A stretch of DNA of 64,000 nt from Lysinibacillus boronitolerans JCM 21713 = 10a = NBRC 103108 (GCF_000772935.1 NZ_JPVR01000064.1:37524-101523), one strand, 5' to 3'. Positions 27,243-36,714 are shown, counted from the first letter of the stretch. Program-made: numbers and translations. The notes: generated by a model from the sequence alone, not told the origin.

Positions 27243-27285
27243 AAAGATGAGTCTTTCCATTTCGGTAAAGACTCATCTTTTTTTC
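27243..27285 (+). terminator. Intrinsic terminator of serC
   Basis: aaagatgagtcttt (27243-27256) and aaagactcatcttt (27267-27280) form a perfect 14-bp stem followed by a T-run. Confidence 0.9.
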
Positions 27286-27510
27286 GCGCTTTTCGAAGGA
27301 AATATGAAATCTATCCCCATACAATTAGCTTGATTAGATGTTTATAGCAATATTTCAGCTTAGGGCTTTACACATTGCAAAAGTTTTTGAGAAAAATATA
27401 GATTTTTAAGCTGCCTATCGGACATATCGCCAGTCTCTAGCTATGCACCAAACATAGATTATTACTGTAAGGGTTACCTTTACGAAACTAGAGGAAGGGA
27501 GGTCTAGACA

Positions 27511-27888
27511 ATGGAAGATAAAAGATATATGTCACATATGAACTGGCAAGGCTGTAAATGTCCTAAAAAAGAGGAAAAATGCTGTCAACGTAAAGTTGAA
27601 AAATGTCATTGCCAAAAAGAGGAAAAATGCCATTGTAAAAAAGAAGAAAAATGTACACCAAGAATGAGCAGCCACTGTAGAGGCTGTATTTGTCACCAAT
27701 TAAGAAAATTAGAGCTAGCTACTACACTAGATATCTTCTTATCTGGAGGTATTAGCTTCTTAGGTGTGACTTTCATTTCCCTCGATCAAAGAAATTGCTG
27801 TGCATACTTCCTTGAGCCAGGTGCAGCTGCTGCTTCTCCTTTAATCGTAGATTGCAATAAAATTGTTGCGATTCGTCGAGTAGTGTAG
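27511..27888 (+). CDS. Cys-rich protein with Lys/Glu/Cys repeats, possible spore coat component
   Basis: A 125-residue protein with 16 Cys. Residues about 14-50 are repeats of the type (K)EEKCHC with alternating Lys, Glu, Cys and His. Residues about 54-125 form a compact domain with CRGCICHQLRKLE, FLSGGISFLGVTFISLD, RNCCAYFLEPG and a final VDCNKIVAIRR. The domain type is familiar from small Cys-rich proteins of spore-formers, but I cannot name it with certainty. The coat-protein or metal-binding role is inference. AGGAAGGGAGG lies upstream of the ATG. It is monocistronic. Confidence 0.6.
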   Translation: MEDKRYMSHMNWQGCKCPKKEEKCCQRKVEKCHCQKEEKCHCKKEEKCTPRMSSHCRGCICHQLRKLELATTLDIFLSGGISFLGVTFISLDQRNCCAYFLEPGAAAASPLIVDCNKIVAIRRVV

Positions 27889-27900
27889 CTTAATTAATAT

Positions 27901-27930
27901 AGAGGGTAGCCTTATACAGGCACCCTCTTC
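27901..27930 (+). terminator. Terminator-like hairpin after the Cys-rich gene
   Basis: agagggtagcc and ggcaccctct pair around ttataca; the tail tcttctta is only moderately T-rich. Confidence 0.6.
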
Positions 27931-27941
27931 TTACATAGAAA

Positions 27942-27972
27942 AAACGCTGTCATATTTAAAGTGACAGCGTTT
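27942..27972 (-). terminator. Terminator overlapping the zur stop codon
   Basis: aaacgctgtca and tgacagcgttt form a perfect stem that includes the last codons of zur; on the minus strand a T-run follows. Confidence 0.85.
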
Positions 27973-28384
27973 CATGCTTACAATCCGGGCATTTACCATA
28001 TATTTCAAACTTATGATTTTCAATTTCATAATCAGGTAATTTTTCACCTAACATTTCCATTGGACAAAGATTAAGCTCTTTGACGTTGCCACAATCCATA
28101 CAGATAAAATGATGGTGATGATGCGCAGATTCACAGTGCATACGGAAATTACGTTCCCCTGATAGCTCTGTTTCTTCTAATATCCCAAGTTTCACAAAAG
28201 TAGCAAGGTTACGATAAATGGTATCAAAACTCATTCCCGGAAAATCCTTTTTTAGAACATCCAATAAATCACGGGCTGTTAGATATTTATCTGTTGCTGC
28301 AAACATATCTAATATTAACTCCCGTTTATCTGTTTTTTTATAGCCATTTTCCTTTAATATTTCCCACGCTCTTGAAATATTCAT
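27956..28384 (-). CDS. zur: Fur-family zinc uptake regulator (Zur)
   Basis: A 142-residue Fur-family repressor. The winged helix (about residues 8-80) includes [21 protein letters not shown] His-rich sensor segment AHHHHHF and two CxxC pairs (CMDC and CPDC) form the structural zinc site. It is the third gene of znuC-znuB-zur and overlaps znuB by 4 nt (ATGA), which strongly supports Zur over Fur or PerR. Its likely operator lies in front of znuC, giving autoregulation. Confidence 0.92.
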   Translation of the reverse strand: MNISRAWEILKENGYKKTDKRELILDMFAATDKYLTARDLLDVLKKDFPGMSFDTIYRNLATFVKLGILEETELSGERNFRMHCESAHHHHHFICMDCGNVKELNLCPMEMLGEKLPDYEIENHKFEIYGKCPDCKHETLSL

Positions 28385-29244
28385 TGCGCTACCTCCCCCT
28401 GCTTTGCAGCCATTTTAAATGCTACTTTCTTTCCTAGGATTACAAGTAACAAAATCAAAATAGAAGTGACAACAATTGTGCCTCCCGGTGCTAAATCCAT
28501 ATAAAATGCACTAATTAGACCAATTAGTACAGCAGTTTCTCCAAAAACAATAGCATAAATGATGGTTTGCTTAAAGCCCTTTGCCAAGCGCATTGCTGCT
28601 GCGACAGGTAATGTCATCAGAGATGATACAAGTAAAATACCTACTATGCGCATACTTGCCGCAATGACAAGCGCAGTCACAATCATAAATAAAAGATGAA
28701 CCCAACGAGCTGGAAGTCCACTAGCTTTTGCATATTCCTCATCAAAAGACAAAACAAATAATTCTTTAAAAAATAAAAATAAAAAAATAATTACAATGGC
28801 AGCAATTCCGATCACCACCCATAAATCTTGACGAGATACAGCAGAAACCGAGCCAAACAAATAACTCATTAAATCTGTGCTAAAGCCACTGGCAAGTGAG
28901 ATAAAGATGGCGCTAATCCCAATACCACCTGACATAATGATTGGAATGGCAAGCTCCTCATAGTGCTTATATAAACGTCTTAAACGCTCAATCAAAATAG
29001 AGCCACTAACAGAGGCTAGTATACCTAAATAAATAGGATTGAGCATTGCTAAGGCTGATACAGATTGACTGATGTATAAACTCCCAGCGATTCCAGCGAG
29101 TGTTACATGTGACAAAGCATCGGCAATCAAGGACAGCCTACGTACAACAATAAACACCCCCAGCAGTGGTGCAAGTATGCCAATTAATAATCCAGAGAAA
29201 AAGGCATTTTGTAAAAATTCATAATGTAAAATTGCTTCAATCAT
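28381..29244 (-). CDS. znuB: Zinc ABC transporter permease
   Basis: A 287-residue membrane protein of the ABC-3 (manganese/zinc/iron chelate) permease family with about eight helices. The N-terminal [20 protein letters not shown] and the [16 protein letters not shown] segment are typical. It forms the channel for zinc with ZnuC. It is encoded 13 nt after znuC and overlaps zur. No binding-protein gene (znuA) is adjacent, so it must be elsewhere, as in B. subtilis variants. Confidence 0.95.
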   Translation of the reverse strand: MIEAILHYEFLQNAFFSGLLIGILAPLLGVFIVVRRLSLIADALSHVTLAGIAGSLYISQSVSALAMLNPIYLGILASVSGSILIERLRRLYKHYEELAIPIIMSGGIGISAIFISLASGFSTDLMSYLFGSVSAVSRQDLWVVIGIAAIVIIFLFLFFKELFVLSFDEEYAKASGLPARWVHLLFMIVTALVIAASMRIVGILLVSSLMTLPVAAAMRLAKGFKQTIIYAIVFGETAVLIGLISAFYMDLAPGGTIVVTSILILLLVILGKKVAFKMAAKQGEVAQ

Positions 29245-29257
29245 GTGCCTACTCCTT

Positions 29258-30004
29258 CTAATGAATCTTTCTCACGGAATGGCCATACCAAGCATCTAGC
29301 GCGTCCTGAGAAATATTATCAAATTCATTTTTATAGCCGTGGAAGTGAATGGTTTGATTTAAACATGCCACATGACTAATACGATTTGATACCGTATCGA
29401 CATCGTGTGTGACAAGAATCATCGTAATTCCTTGTTCCCGATTTAATTTCGCCAGCATATCATAAAATGACTGCACGTTCTCGTGATCAATGCCGACAGT
29501 TGGCTCATCTAAAATGAGCAGTTTAGGATCACTGACTAAAGCTCTTGCAATAAAAACACGTTGTTGTTGTCCACCAGATAATTCTCCAATATTGCGATTC
29601 ATATAAGCATCCATGCCAACTGCCTTTAAAGCTTCTTGAACTTTGTCTTTGGCGTCTCGGCCAGGTCTTTTAAAAAGCCCTAATTTTTTTGTTAATCCAC
29701 TTTTCACGACCTCTTGCACGGTTGCTGGGAACCCAGAATTAAAGGCATTGGATTTTTGTGAGACATAGCCAATCCATTCACGGTGCTTAAAGTTCGCGCT
29801 TGTTTCACCAAATAGCTTTATTTCACCAGATAAAGGTTTCAACAAACCTAAAATAATTTTTAATAATGTTGATTTTCCCGAACCATTTGGACCGAGAAGT
29901 GCTAAAAAATCTCCCTCTTCTACACGAAAAGAAATGTTTTTTAAAACTTGCGTATAGTCATATTGAAATGACACATTTTCAATGTCAATAAGTGTTGTTT
30001 TCAT
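29258..30004 (-). CDS. znuC: Zinc ABC transporter ATP-binding protein
   Basis: A 248-residue ATPase. Walker A GPNGSGKST (about residue 38), the LSGGQQQR signature (about 139), Walker B LLILDEPT and the switch His in LVTHD are all intact. It energises zinc import with ZnuB. It is the first gene of the operon, with a good promoter and Zur-like site just upstream. The ATG is at 30004. Confidence 0.95.
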   Translation of the reverse strand: MKTTLIDIENVSFQYDYTQVLKNISFRVEEGDFLALLGPNGSGKSTLLKIILGLLKPLSGEIKLFGETSANFKHREWIGYVSQKSNAFNSGFPATVQEVVKSGLTKKLGLFKRPGRDAKDKVQEALKAVGMDAYMNRNIGELSGGQQQRVFIARALVSDPKLLILDEPTVGIDHENVQSFYDMLAKLNREQGITMILVTHDVDTVSNRISHVACLNQTIHFHGYKNEFDNISQDALDAWYGHSVRKIH

Positions 30005-30023
30005 GCATGATCGCTTCTTTCTA

Positions 30024-30082
30024 ATTCAAAATCATTACGATTTACAAATTGTAAGTATAAAGGAAAGTGCAGTTTTTGTAAA
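30024..30082 (-). promoter_or_regulatory. znuCB-zur promoter and Zur-box-like operator
   Basis: On the minus strand, TTTACA (plus 30077-30082) and TATACT (plus 30054-30059) are spaced by exactly 17 bp. Just downstream, at 30024-30044, the minus strand reads AAATCGTAATGATTTTGAA. Its left half matches the known Bacillus Zur box, and its right half is a degenerate mirror. Placement over the start of the transcript suits repression by zinc-loaded Zur. Confidence 0.7.
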
Positions 30083-30166
30083 GAAAAGAAGATGGATGCT
30101 TTTTCGAATAGGCTGATGGCAAGTGTGTAAAACGTGAAAATAAAATGGGGTAAAGGAGGATTGACT

Positions 30167-30403
30167 TTGAGTATTCAATTTTTACAGCAATTAGCACAAA
30201 GCACGGATAAGGAAATTGTCGCGATTGCTCGTGAAGAAGGTTTTAGCATTACGACTTCTGAAGTAAAAAAACTTCGACCTTATTTGGAGCAATTCTCATT
30301 TTCTTGGCTATTTTTAGGTATTCCTAAAGATATTCTTGTTGAAGTGGAAGCTGTTTTAGGGAGAAAGCGCTCTCGCCAACTGATTGCCTTGTTTACAAAA
30401 TAA
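30167..30403 (+). CDS. yqfT: DUF2624-type small protein (YqfT-like)
   Basis: A protein of about 78 residues, soluble and helical, with IQFLQQLAQSTDKEIVAIAR at its start and a basic C-terminus (RKRSRQLIALFTK). Between zur and nfo it occupies the place of B. subtilis yqfT. Function is unknown. The frame is open from 30134, but AAAGGAGG at 30152-30159 points to TTG 30167, eight bases away. It is divergent from znuC and convergent with nfo. Confidence 0.65.
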   Translation: MSIQFLQQLAQSTDKEIVAIAREEGFSITTSEVKKLRPYLEQFSFSWLFLGIPKDILVEVEAVLGRKRSRQLIALFTK

Positions 30404-30440
30404 AAAAAGCCCGAAATCAGAACCAGCCTGATTTCGGGTT
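30403..30440. terminator. Bidirectional terminator between yqfT and nfo
   Basis: cccgaaatcag (30410-30420) and ctgatttcggg (30428-30438) pair perfectly over 11 bp; an A-run on the left gives the T-run for nfo on the minus strand. Confidence 0.85.
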
Positions 30441-30447
30441 AGTTATA

Positions 30448-31341
30448 TTAGCCCTTTAAAGCTTCAATATGCTCAGGCTTAAATGTACCGTTTCGTAACA
30501 TATCGATTTCCACTTTATACGGAGCTACCTTAGATTTAGCGTCACTAGTGAGAGGGACAAACGGTGTCTCTAAAATTTTAGGAACATCCATTAATTGTGG
30601 ATGGTGTACTACATAGTTGAGGGCATCAAAGCCAATATGACCAAAGCCAATATTTTCGTGGCGATCCTTACCTGCACCGCGCACATTTTTGGAGTCATTG
30701 ATATGCAATACTTTAATGCGTTCCACACCTATTATTTTATCAAATTCGTTTAATACCCCATCAAAATCTTCCACAATATTATAGCCAGCATCATGTGTAT
30801 GACAAGTATCAAAGCATACAGAAAGTCGCTCGTTATTTGTTACACCATCAATAATTTTAGCAAGCTCTTCAAAGGAACGTCCACATTCTGTCCCCTTCCC
30901 TGCCATGGTTTCTAATGCAATTTGAACGGGATAGTCTTGAGATAAAACCTCATTTAAACCTTCAATAATTTTAGCAATACCAGCATCAGCACCAGCTCCT
31001 ACATGGGCACCAGGATGTAACACAATTTGCGTTGCCTCCAGTGCTGCAGTACGTTCAATTTCCGATTGTAGGAAATCTACACCGAGACGGAATGTTTCTG
31101 GTTTTTCTGTATTGCCAATATTAATAATGTAAGGTGCATGTACAACAATATTGGTCATACCATGCTCTTTCATATGCAGGAGTCCATTCATGATGTTTAA
31201 GTCAGCAATGGCTTTGCGACGCGTATTTTGCGGTGCTCCAGTATAAATCATAAATGTATTGGCTCCGTATGACAGTGCCTCTTTACTAGAGCCAAGTAGC
31301 ATTTCTTTCCCGCTCATCGAAACATGTGAGCCAAGTAACAT
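30448..31341 (-). CDS. nfo: Deoxyribonuclease IV (AP endonuclease)
   Basis: A 297-residue endonuclease IV of base-excision repair, cutting 5' of abasic sites; a zinc TIM barrel. Conserved segments include [50 protein letters not shown] and LHINDSKN, which carry the metal-binding His, Asp and Glu residues. Length is normal. It lies 12 nt downstream of cshB with no terminator between them, so the two are probably co-transcribed, as in B. subtilis (yqfS-yqfR). Confidence 0.97.
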   Translation of the reverse strand: MLLGSHVSMSGKEMLLGSSKEALSYGANTFMIYTGAPQNTRRKAIADLNIMNGLLHMKEHGMTNIVVHAPYIINIGNTEKPETFRLGVDFLQSEIERTAALEATQIVLHPGAHVGAGADAGIAKIIEGLNEVLSQDYPVQIALETMAGKGTECGRSFEELAKIIDGVTNNERLSVCFDTCHTHDAGYNIVEDFDGVLNEFDKIIGVERIKVLHINDSKNVRGAGKDRHENIGFGHIGFDALNYVVHHPQLMDVPKILETPFVPLTSDAKSKVAPYKVEIDMLRNGTFKPEHIEALKG

Positions 31342-31353
31342 GTAAAAGCCCCC

Positions 31354-32658
31354 TTATTTTTTACCTCGTGCTTTTAAGCGACGTTCACGTTTTTTAATTT
31401 TTTCCATTTCCCACTTCATATTACGTTTGTATCCAGGTTTTACCTTTTTAGGCTTACGTACCAACGCTTTTGCTTTCACATCAATTTCATTTTCTTGCTT
31501 CACACGATTTTTACGTGCATGACGCTCTTTTAACTCTGACCATTCGCCATCTTTTACATCTTTTTGCACAAAAGGAATGCCCATTTTTTCTACGCGAACT
31601 ACTGCATCCTCGTCTGATGGCTCAAATAATGTAATGGCTGTCCCTTTATTGCCTGCACGCGCTGTTCGACCAACACGGTGAATAAAGAATTCTAAGTCCT
31701 CTGGAATCTCGTAGTTAATAACATGAGAAATGCCTTGGATATCAATACCACGAGCAGCTAAGTCAGTTGCTACAATGTATTGGTAGTCAAGCTCACGGAT
31801 TTGCTTCATCATTTTTTTACGATCACGTGGACTTAAGTCACCATGAATTTGACCACAACGGATACCATGCTCATTTAAGTAGCCAGCAACGTGTTCTGCT
31901 GTTTTACGTGTGTTGGTAAAGATAACAGCTAAAAAGGGATTAATGCCCTCAATGACTTCTAATAAACGTTTATTACGCGATTTTGAGCGCACTGGTACAA
32001 GCACAAAATCGATGCCTTCTGCCACTGGTCGTTTATCATTCATATGGACGTGCACTGGCGCTTCCATATATTTCTTTAAAAATGGCTGAAGTTTTTCTGG
32101 AATTGTTGCAGAAAAAACATACATTTCAAGCTTTTCTGGCATCTGTGAAGCAAATCCATCAATCTCTTCAATGAAGCCCATATCAAAAGCTAGATCCGCT
32201 TCATCAACAACTAAGATTGGTGCTGTATGCACAAATAACGCTTGTGCTGAAACAAGGTCACGAATACGTCCTGGTGTTCCAACAACAATTTGTGGCTGTG
32301 TTTTTAATTTATCAATGGAGCGTTGTTTGTCCGTACCCCCAATAAATAGTTTTGCTTGAATCGCAGTTCCTTCTATTAATTGATTTAATGCATCAAAAAT
32401 TTGTTGTGCTAACTCTCGAGTAGGAGAAGTAATAACAGCCTGTACTTCCTGTTTTTCTACATCAATACGTTGAACAATCGGGATTAAAAAACTATGTGTT
32501 TTCCCTGTTCCTGTATGTGCCTGTCCAATAGCACTTTTTCCTTTTAATAAAAGCGGAATAATTTCTTTTTGAATTGGTGTCGGTTCTGTAAAGCCTAGAT
32601 TTGCAATGGCGTCCTGCAAAAATGGCTGAAAATTATAATCAGTATATTTTGACATCAT
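31354..32658 (-). CDS. cshB: DEAD-box RNA helicase CshB
   Basis: A 434-residue RNA helicase. All core motifs are seen: Q motif PTPIQKEIIP, motif I AHTGTGKT, PTRELAQQI, VVDEADLAF (DEAD), SAT and HRVGRTARAG. The C-terminus is highly basic (many Lys and Arg after about residue 395), as expected for RNA contact. In B. subtilis CshB helps mRNA and ribosome handling at low temperature. Two tandem ATG codons begin the gene; TTAGGAGGAACG precedes both. Confidence 0.95.
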   Translation of the reverse strand: MMSKYTDYNFQPFLQDAIANLGFTEPTPIQKEIIPLLLKGKSAIGQAHTGTGKTHSFLIPIVQRIDVEKQEVQAVITSPTRELAQQIFDALNQLIEGTAIQAKLFIGGTDKQRSIDKLKTQPQIVVGTPGRIRDLVSAQALFVHTAPILVVDEADLAFDMGFIEEIDGFASQMPEKLEMYVFSATIPEKLQPFLKKYMEAPVHVHMNDKRPVAEGIDFVLVPVRSKSRNKRLLEVIEGINPFLAVIFTNTRKTAEHVAGYLNEHGIRCGQIHGDLSPRDRKKMMKQIRELDYQYIVATDLAARGIDIQGISHVINYEIPEDLEFFIHRVGRTARAGNKGTAITLFEPSDEDAVVRVEKMGIPFVQKDVKDGEWSELKERHARKNRVKQENEIDVKAKALVRKPKKVKPGYKRNMKWEMEKIKKRERRLKARGKK

Positions 32659-32948
32659 TCGTTCCTCCTAACATCTTTTTCATTGTACCATGATTCGAAC
32701 TTTAAGGTATATTTACGTTCTATTTCTTACTAGCATAAACATATTTTTAATGTTTTATTATCACCGTAACAAAGCCCTTATCAAAGGTACTTGAAATACG
32801 CAGAATATGCAATCAAAAAAGCGCTGCAACAATGTTCGAAAACGCTTGTAATATGTAATTTTTATGTCAATTTATAGGGAACTAATGATTAGCAGATTTC
32901 CCACATGTTATGATAGAGCTGTAAGATATTATGGGAGGTTGGTAGATT

Positions 32949-34004
32949 ATGAAAGCAGCAAGATGGTATAAAGCAAAAGACATCCGTGTAGAAAACATTG
33001 AAGAACCAGTCATCGCACCTGGAAAAGTAAAAATTAAAGTACATTGGACAGGGATTTGTGGCAGTGATTTACATGAATACGCAGCTGGGCCAATCTTTAT
33101 TCCAGTGGAGCAACCTCACTATGTAAGTAAAGACATCGCACCCATTGTGATGGGACATGAATTTTCAGGAGAAGTAGTTGAAATTGGCGATGGTGTAACA
33201 TCTGTTCAAATAGGAGATCCTGTAGTAGTAGAACCAATCCTTGCATGTGGCGAATGTGCTGCTTGTAAAAAAGGTAAATATAATATTTGTAAACATTTAG
33301 GTTTCCACGGTCTTTCAGGCGGTGGCGGAGGATTCTCCGAATATACAATGGTAGATGAAAAAATGGTTCACAAAATGCCAGAAGGGCTTTCTTATGAGCA
33401 AGGAGCACTTGTAGAACCAGCGGCAGTCGCTTTACATGCCGTGCGTCAAAGTAAATTAAAAGCCGGTGACAAAGCTGCCGTCTTTGGAACAGGACCAATC
33501 GGGCTTCTTGTTATTGAAGCATTACGTGCAGCAGGCGCAGCAGAAATCTATGCTGTAGAGCTTTCAGCAGAGCGTGCCGCAAAAGCTTTAGAACTTGGTG
33601 CAACAGCCGTCATTAACCCTAAAGAGGAAGATGCCGTTGTGCGTCTGCATGAATTAACAAATGGTGGTGTAGATGTTGCCTTTGAAGTAACGGGCGTTCC
33701 TGTGGTTTTACAACAAGCTATTGACTCAACAACTTTTGAAGGTGAAACAATCATTGTGTCGATTTGGGAGTCTACAGCTGCTATCCAACCGAACAATATT
33801 GTTCTATCAGAGCGAACAGTCAAAGGAATTATTGCCTACCGTGATATTTTCCCAGCCGTGATGGAGCTAATGACACAAGGTTACTTCCCAGCAGACAAGC
33901 TTGTTACAAAACGAATTGCTCTTGATGAAGTGGTAACAGAAGGCTTTGAAGCTTTAATGAAGGAACGTAATCATATTAAAATTCTTGTAAATTCACAAGC
34001 ATAA
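32949..34004 (+). CDS. bdhA: 2,3-butanediol dehydrogenase (zinc MDR family)
   Basis: A 351-residue medium-chain dehydrogenase that interconverts acetoin and 2,3-butanediol with NAD(H). The catalytic zinc site is GICGSDLHEY (Cys, about residue 37) and GHEFSGEV (His, Glu). The structural zinc Cys set is CGECAACKKGKYNIC (about 97-111). The Rossmann motif is GTGPIGLL. The insert after the first motif (AGPIFIPVEQPH) is characteristic of BdhA/YdjL. TGGGAGGTTGG precedes the ATG. It is inserted between cshB and yqfQ, which are adjacent in B. subtilis. Confidence 0.9.
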   Translation: MKAARWYKAKDIRVENIEEPVIAPGKVKIKVHWTGICGSDLHEYAAGPIFIPVEQPHYVSKDIAPIVMGHEFSGEVVEIGDGVTSVQIGDPVVVEPILACGECAACKKGKYNICKHLGFHGLSGGGGGFSEYTMVDEKMVHKMPEGLSYEQGALVEPAAVALHAVRQSKLKAGDKAAVFGTGPIGLLVIEALRAAGAAEIYAVELSAERAAKALELGATAVINPKEEDAVVRLHELTNGGVDVAFEVTGVPVVLQQAIDSTTFEGETIIVSIWESTAAIQPNNIVLSERTVKGIIAYRDIFPAVMELMTQGYFPADKLVTKRIALDEVVTEGFEALMKERNHIKILVNSQA

Positions 34005-34032
34005 AATAGCATCCATAACGCCTCAGTGTAAT

Positions 34033-34100
34033 GGCGTCCAGATTTTTTGAGCTTGCTTAAAAAGCCCCTCTTCAAAATCTGTGCCATCAGTAGTGGGCTT
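34033..34100 (+). other. Intergenic paired stem structures after bdhA
   Basis: ggc and cagatttt (34033-34046) pair with aaaatctg and gcc (34074-34084). The loop sequence aaaagccc (34060s) is complementary to gggctttt (34093-34100) just downstream, so a pseudoknot or switch between two folds is possible. The second fold ends in a T-rich stretch and could act as the bdhA terminator. Nothing coding is seen in 34005-34386. Confidence 0.45.
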
Positions 34101-34149
34101 TTATCTTAATCCAGTCAGTGTTTGAACACCAGCTGAATCAAGAGAAAGA

Positions 34150-34182
34150 AAACGTCGAGTAATTGCTCGGCGTTTTTTTTTA
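34150..34182 (+). terminator. Strong intrinsic terminator
   Basis: aacgtcgag and ctcggcgtt pair around taattg and are followed by a nine-base T-run. Confidence 0.85.
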
Positions 34183-34386
34183 GGTTCACTTGTGGCACAA
34201 TTTTTTGGACTACATATAATACGTTCACAAGCAAAAAGTAATATGTCACTTCTGTGAATTTCCATATAAGGATCGTGGGTTGTTGTTGTTTTATTGATCT
34301 TTATCGAACCCTCCTATTAGCCTTTGCATATCATAGCTATAGTCAGGTATGTTCATCAATGAAAAACAAGTAGAAAGGAGATCATT

Positions 34387-34902
34387 ATGGTATTTCGACC
34401 ACCTTATCCATACCCAATGTATCCGGGTGGCATGAGAATGCCCATGCCCATGCAAACACCTCCACAGATGTCGCCACAGTCCTTTTTCCCGCCTGGAGGC
34501 TTCCCTGTTCAACCACGAATTCCAGGCGGCTTTCCAATGGCTAATGGAATAGGTTCATTTGGAGGGCAAATGCCGATGCCACCTGTGCAAGAAGCTTCGA
34601 AAGTCGGCTCATTTTTACAGCAAGCCAACAGTTTATTTAATACAGCCAAAACCTATACCCCTTATATCCAACAAGCTATGCCGATGGTGAAAAATATTCC
34701 ATCACTCTTAAAATTATATAAAGGATTCCAAGGACTTCCTTCCGCTGGCGGTGGAGCAACTGAAGCAGCAGGAAGCGATAGTAAGGCTGCTGGAGGCAAT
34801 AGTAAGACTGCTGGAAGAAGACGGTCATCTAGGCAAAGTGCATCATTTACGCCTCCCGAGCCACTTCCATCTAAACCACGTATTTTCCAACCACCAATGT
34901 AA
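34387..34902 (+). CDS. yqfQ: VrrA/YqfQ family protein
   Basis: A 171-residue low-complexity protein. The N-terminal ~65 residues are rich in Pro, Met and Gly (YPYPMYPGGMRMPMPMQ). A central helical segment follows (about 70-115, with FLQQANSLFNTAKTYTPYIQ). The tail is Gly/Ala/Ser-rich with a basic RRRSS cluster and a Pro-rich end. This matches the VrrA/YqfQ family and the yqfQ-ispH synteny. A spore-associated role is suspected in the family but not shown here. AAAGGAGATC precedes the ATG. Confidence 0.75.
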   Translation: MVFRPPYPYPMYPGGMRMPMPMQTPPQMSPQSFFPPGGFPVQPRIPGGFPMANGIGSFGGQMPMPPVQEASKVGSFLQQANSLFNTAKTYTPYIQQAMPMVKNIPSLLKLYKGFQGLPSAGGGATEAAGSDSKAAGGNSKTAGRRRSSRQSASFTPPEPLPSKPRIFQPPM

Positions 34903-34978
34903 ATGAACGTTTCTTTGTATTCACAGTCACTGTCCGTTATAATGTAGATAGGTAAGCTTGAAAGGAGTCACAACCACC

Positions 34979-35947
34979 ATGCAAGTATTAAAAATTAATC
35001 CACGTGGCTATTGCTACGGTGTTGTGGATGCGATGGTGATCGCTCGTAACGCCGCACTTGATAAAACATTACCAAGACCTATCTACATCTTAGGGATGAT
35101 TGTGCATAATAAACACGTCACAGATGCGTTTGAAGAGGATGGTATCATCACGTTAGATGGTGATAACCGCCTAGAAATTATTAAACAAGTTGAAACAGGT
35201 ACTGTCATTTTTACAGCACATGGTGTTTCACCGGAAATTCGTGAGATTGCGAAGCGAAAAGGCTTAGTGTCCATTGATGCTACATGTCCTGATGTAACAG
35301 TTACCCACGATTTAATTCGTGAAAAATCTGCAGAAGGCTATGACATTATTTATATTGGTAAAAAAGGACATCCCGAACCAGAGGGTGCTATTGGCGTTGC
35401 TCCGGATCATGTCCACTTAGTACAGTCTTCTAATGATATTGATGCTTTACAATTAACGAATGATAAATTACTTGTCACAAATCAAACGACAATGAGCCAA
35501 TGGGATGTCGCCCATTTAATGGATAGTTTAAAAGAAAAATTTCCACATATTGAGGTACACAAAGAGATCTGTTTAGCTACACAAGTCCGTCAAGAGGCTG
35601 TTGCACAGCAAGCAGGTGAAGCGGATTTACTTATTGTTGTAGGTGATCCTAAATCCAATAACTCGAACCGCTTAACACAAGTTTCTGTGGAAATTGCTGG
35701 AACACCATCCTATCGAATTGCAGATGTTTCAGAGCTTAAAGTAGAATGGTTAAAAGGTATCAACATCGTTGCTGTAACAGCAGGTGCTTCTACGCCAACA
35801 CCAATTGTAAAAGAGGTTATTAACTTCCTAGATCAATTTGATGAACATGATCCATCTACACACGAGATTAAGCGTACCGTGACACTAGATAAAATTCTGC
35901 CAAAGATTAAGACACCAACACCTGTTGACAAAATCATGCCTTATTAA
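34979..35947 (+). CDS. ispH: 4-hydroxy-3-methylbut-2-enyl diphosphate reductase (IspH/LytB)
   Basis: Last enzyme of the MEP pathway, making IPP and DMAPP from HMBPP with a [4Fe-4S] cluster; it works after IspG, encoded in the same window. The three cluster Cys lie in PRGYCYGV (about residue 12), DATCPDVT (about 103) and [10 protein letters not shown] (about 200). VTNQTTMS and SNNSNRL are substrate-binding motifs. The 322-residue length is typical for the Bacillus form. The open frame extends to TTG 34958, but that codon overlaps the AAAGGAG site, so ATG 34979 is preferred. Confidence 0.97.
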   Translation: MQVLKINPRGYCYGVVDAMVIARNAALDKTLPRPIYILGMIVHNKHVTDAFEEDGIITLDGDNRLEIIKQVETGTVIFTAHGVSPEIREIAKRKGLVSIDATCPDVTVTHDLIREKSAEGYDIIYIGKKGHPEPEGAIGVAPDHVHLVQSSNDIDALQLTNDKLLVTNQTTMSQWDVAHLMDSLKEKFPHIEVHKEICLATQVRQEAVAQQAGEADLLIVVGDPKSNNSNRLTQVSVEIAGTPSYRIADVSELKVEWLKGINIVAVTAGASTPTPIVKEVINFLDQFDEHDPSTHEIKRTVTLDKILPKIKTPTPVDKIMPY

Positions 35948-35957
35948 TTACTCCCAA

Positions 35958-35995
35958 AAAATCCTGGTTGTCATCATGACAATCAGGATTTTCTT
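35958..35995. terminator. Bidirectional terminator between ispH and dctR
   Basis: aatcctggttgtcat and gacaatcaggatt pair around cat, with A- and T-runs on the two sides. Confidence 0.85.
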
Positions 35996-36696
35996 TATTT
36001 ACTAAAGTAATAGTTTATGGGACGACCAATGCCACCATAATGGACATCCATTGTAATTTCCTCTTGTTTTTCGAGGTAATCTAAATATCTTCTAGCTGTT
36101 ACGCGGGCAATGCCAATTCCACTGGCTACTTCTTCTGCTGAGGCACCATCCACCGATTGTAAAAAGTGCACAACCTTTTCAAGTGTTGTACGATTAAAAC
36201 CTTTTGGGAGATTTTTCTCGGATTTCAATGGAACAGATTGATCCAACATGGTTTGTCCATCACGATAATGAAATAACTGATCTAATTCTCCCTGTGTGAG
36301 CTCACGTTCTGTTTGAGTTTGCTTTTTAAAGCGTAAATAATTGTCAAGCGTCCCTTTAACACGTTCAAAAGAAAAGGGCTTCATAATATAATCAAAAACA
36401 CCTAGATGCAGTATCTGTTTCACTGTTTCCATATCATTTGCAGCCGTCACGGTAATAACATCTACTGGGAGATCGAGCTCACGTATTTTGCGTAAGCTTG
36501 TAATACCATCTTGCTCAGGCATAAAAATATCCATAAAAACTAAATCGGGCTTAAGGTGGCGAATTCGCGTAATGCCTTCTAAGCCATTAGGTGCCTGTCC
36601 AATCACTTGAAAATGCTCTACCTTTTCAATAAATTGACGATTTACCTCTCGTACCATTGGATCATCCTCAATTAATAATACCTTGATCTGTGCCAC
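35995..36696 (-). CDS. dctR: Two-component response regulator of the CitB/DctR type
   Basis: A 233-residue regulator. The receiver domain (about residues 3-122) has LLIEDDPMV, phospho-acceptor Asp in LVFMDIFMPEQDG (about 56), and the conserved Lys in YIMKPFSFERVK. The C-terminal helix-turn-helix includes GIGIARVTARRYLDYL. Close to DctR/CitT/MalR regulators that respond to dicarboxylates and tricarboxylates. It lies 18 nt after dctS and beside dctB and dctA, so it probably activates dctA. Confidence 0.9.
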   Translation of the reverse strand: MAQIKVLLIEDDPMVREVNRQFIEKVEHFQVIGQAPNGLEGITRIRHLKPDLVFMDIFMPEQDGITSLRKIRELDLPVDVITVTAANDMETVKQILHLGVFDYIMKPFSFERVKGTLDNYLRFKKQTQTERELTQGELDQLFHYRDGQTMLDQSVPLKSEKNLPKGFNRTTLEKVVHFLQSVDGASAEEVASGIGIARVTARRYLDYLEKQEEITMDVHYGGIGRPINYYFSK

Positions 36697-36714
36697 TGCT
36701 AGCCCTCCATCCCA

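Noticed and set aside
32837..32850. cre-like sequence upstream of bdhA
   Set aside because: Three mismatches to the consensus, including both conserved end bases; too weak to claim without data.
33097..33498. Minus-strand ORF of 133 residues within bdhA
   Set aside because: Antisense shadow of bdhA; low-complexity Leu/His/Arg composition and no ribosome site.
34958..34978. Longer ispH start at TTG
   Set aside because: The TTG overlaps the ribosome site itself and adds residues absent from the usual IspH N-terminus.
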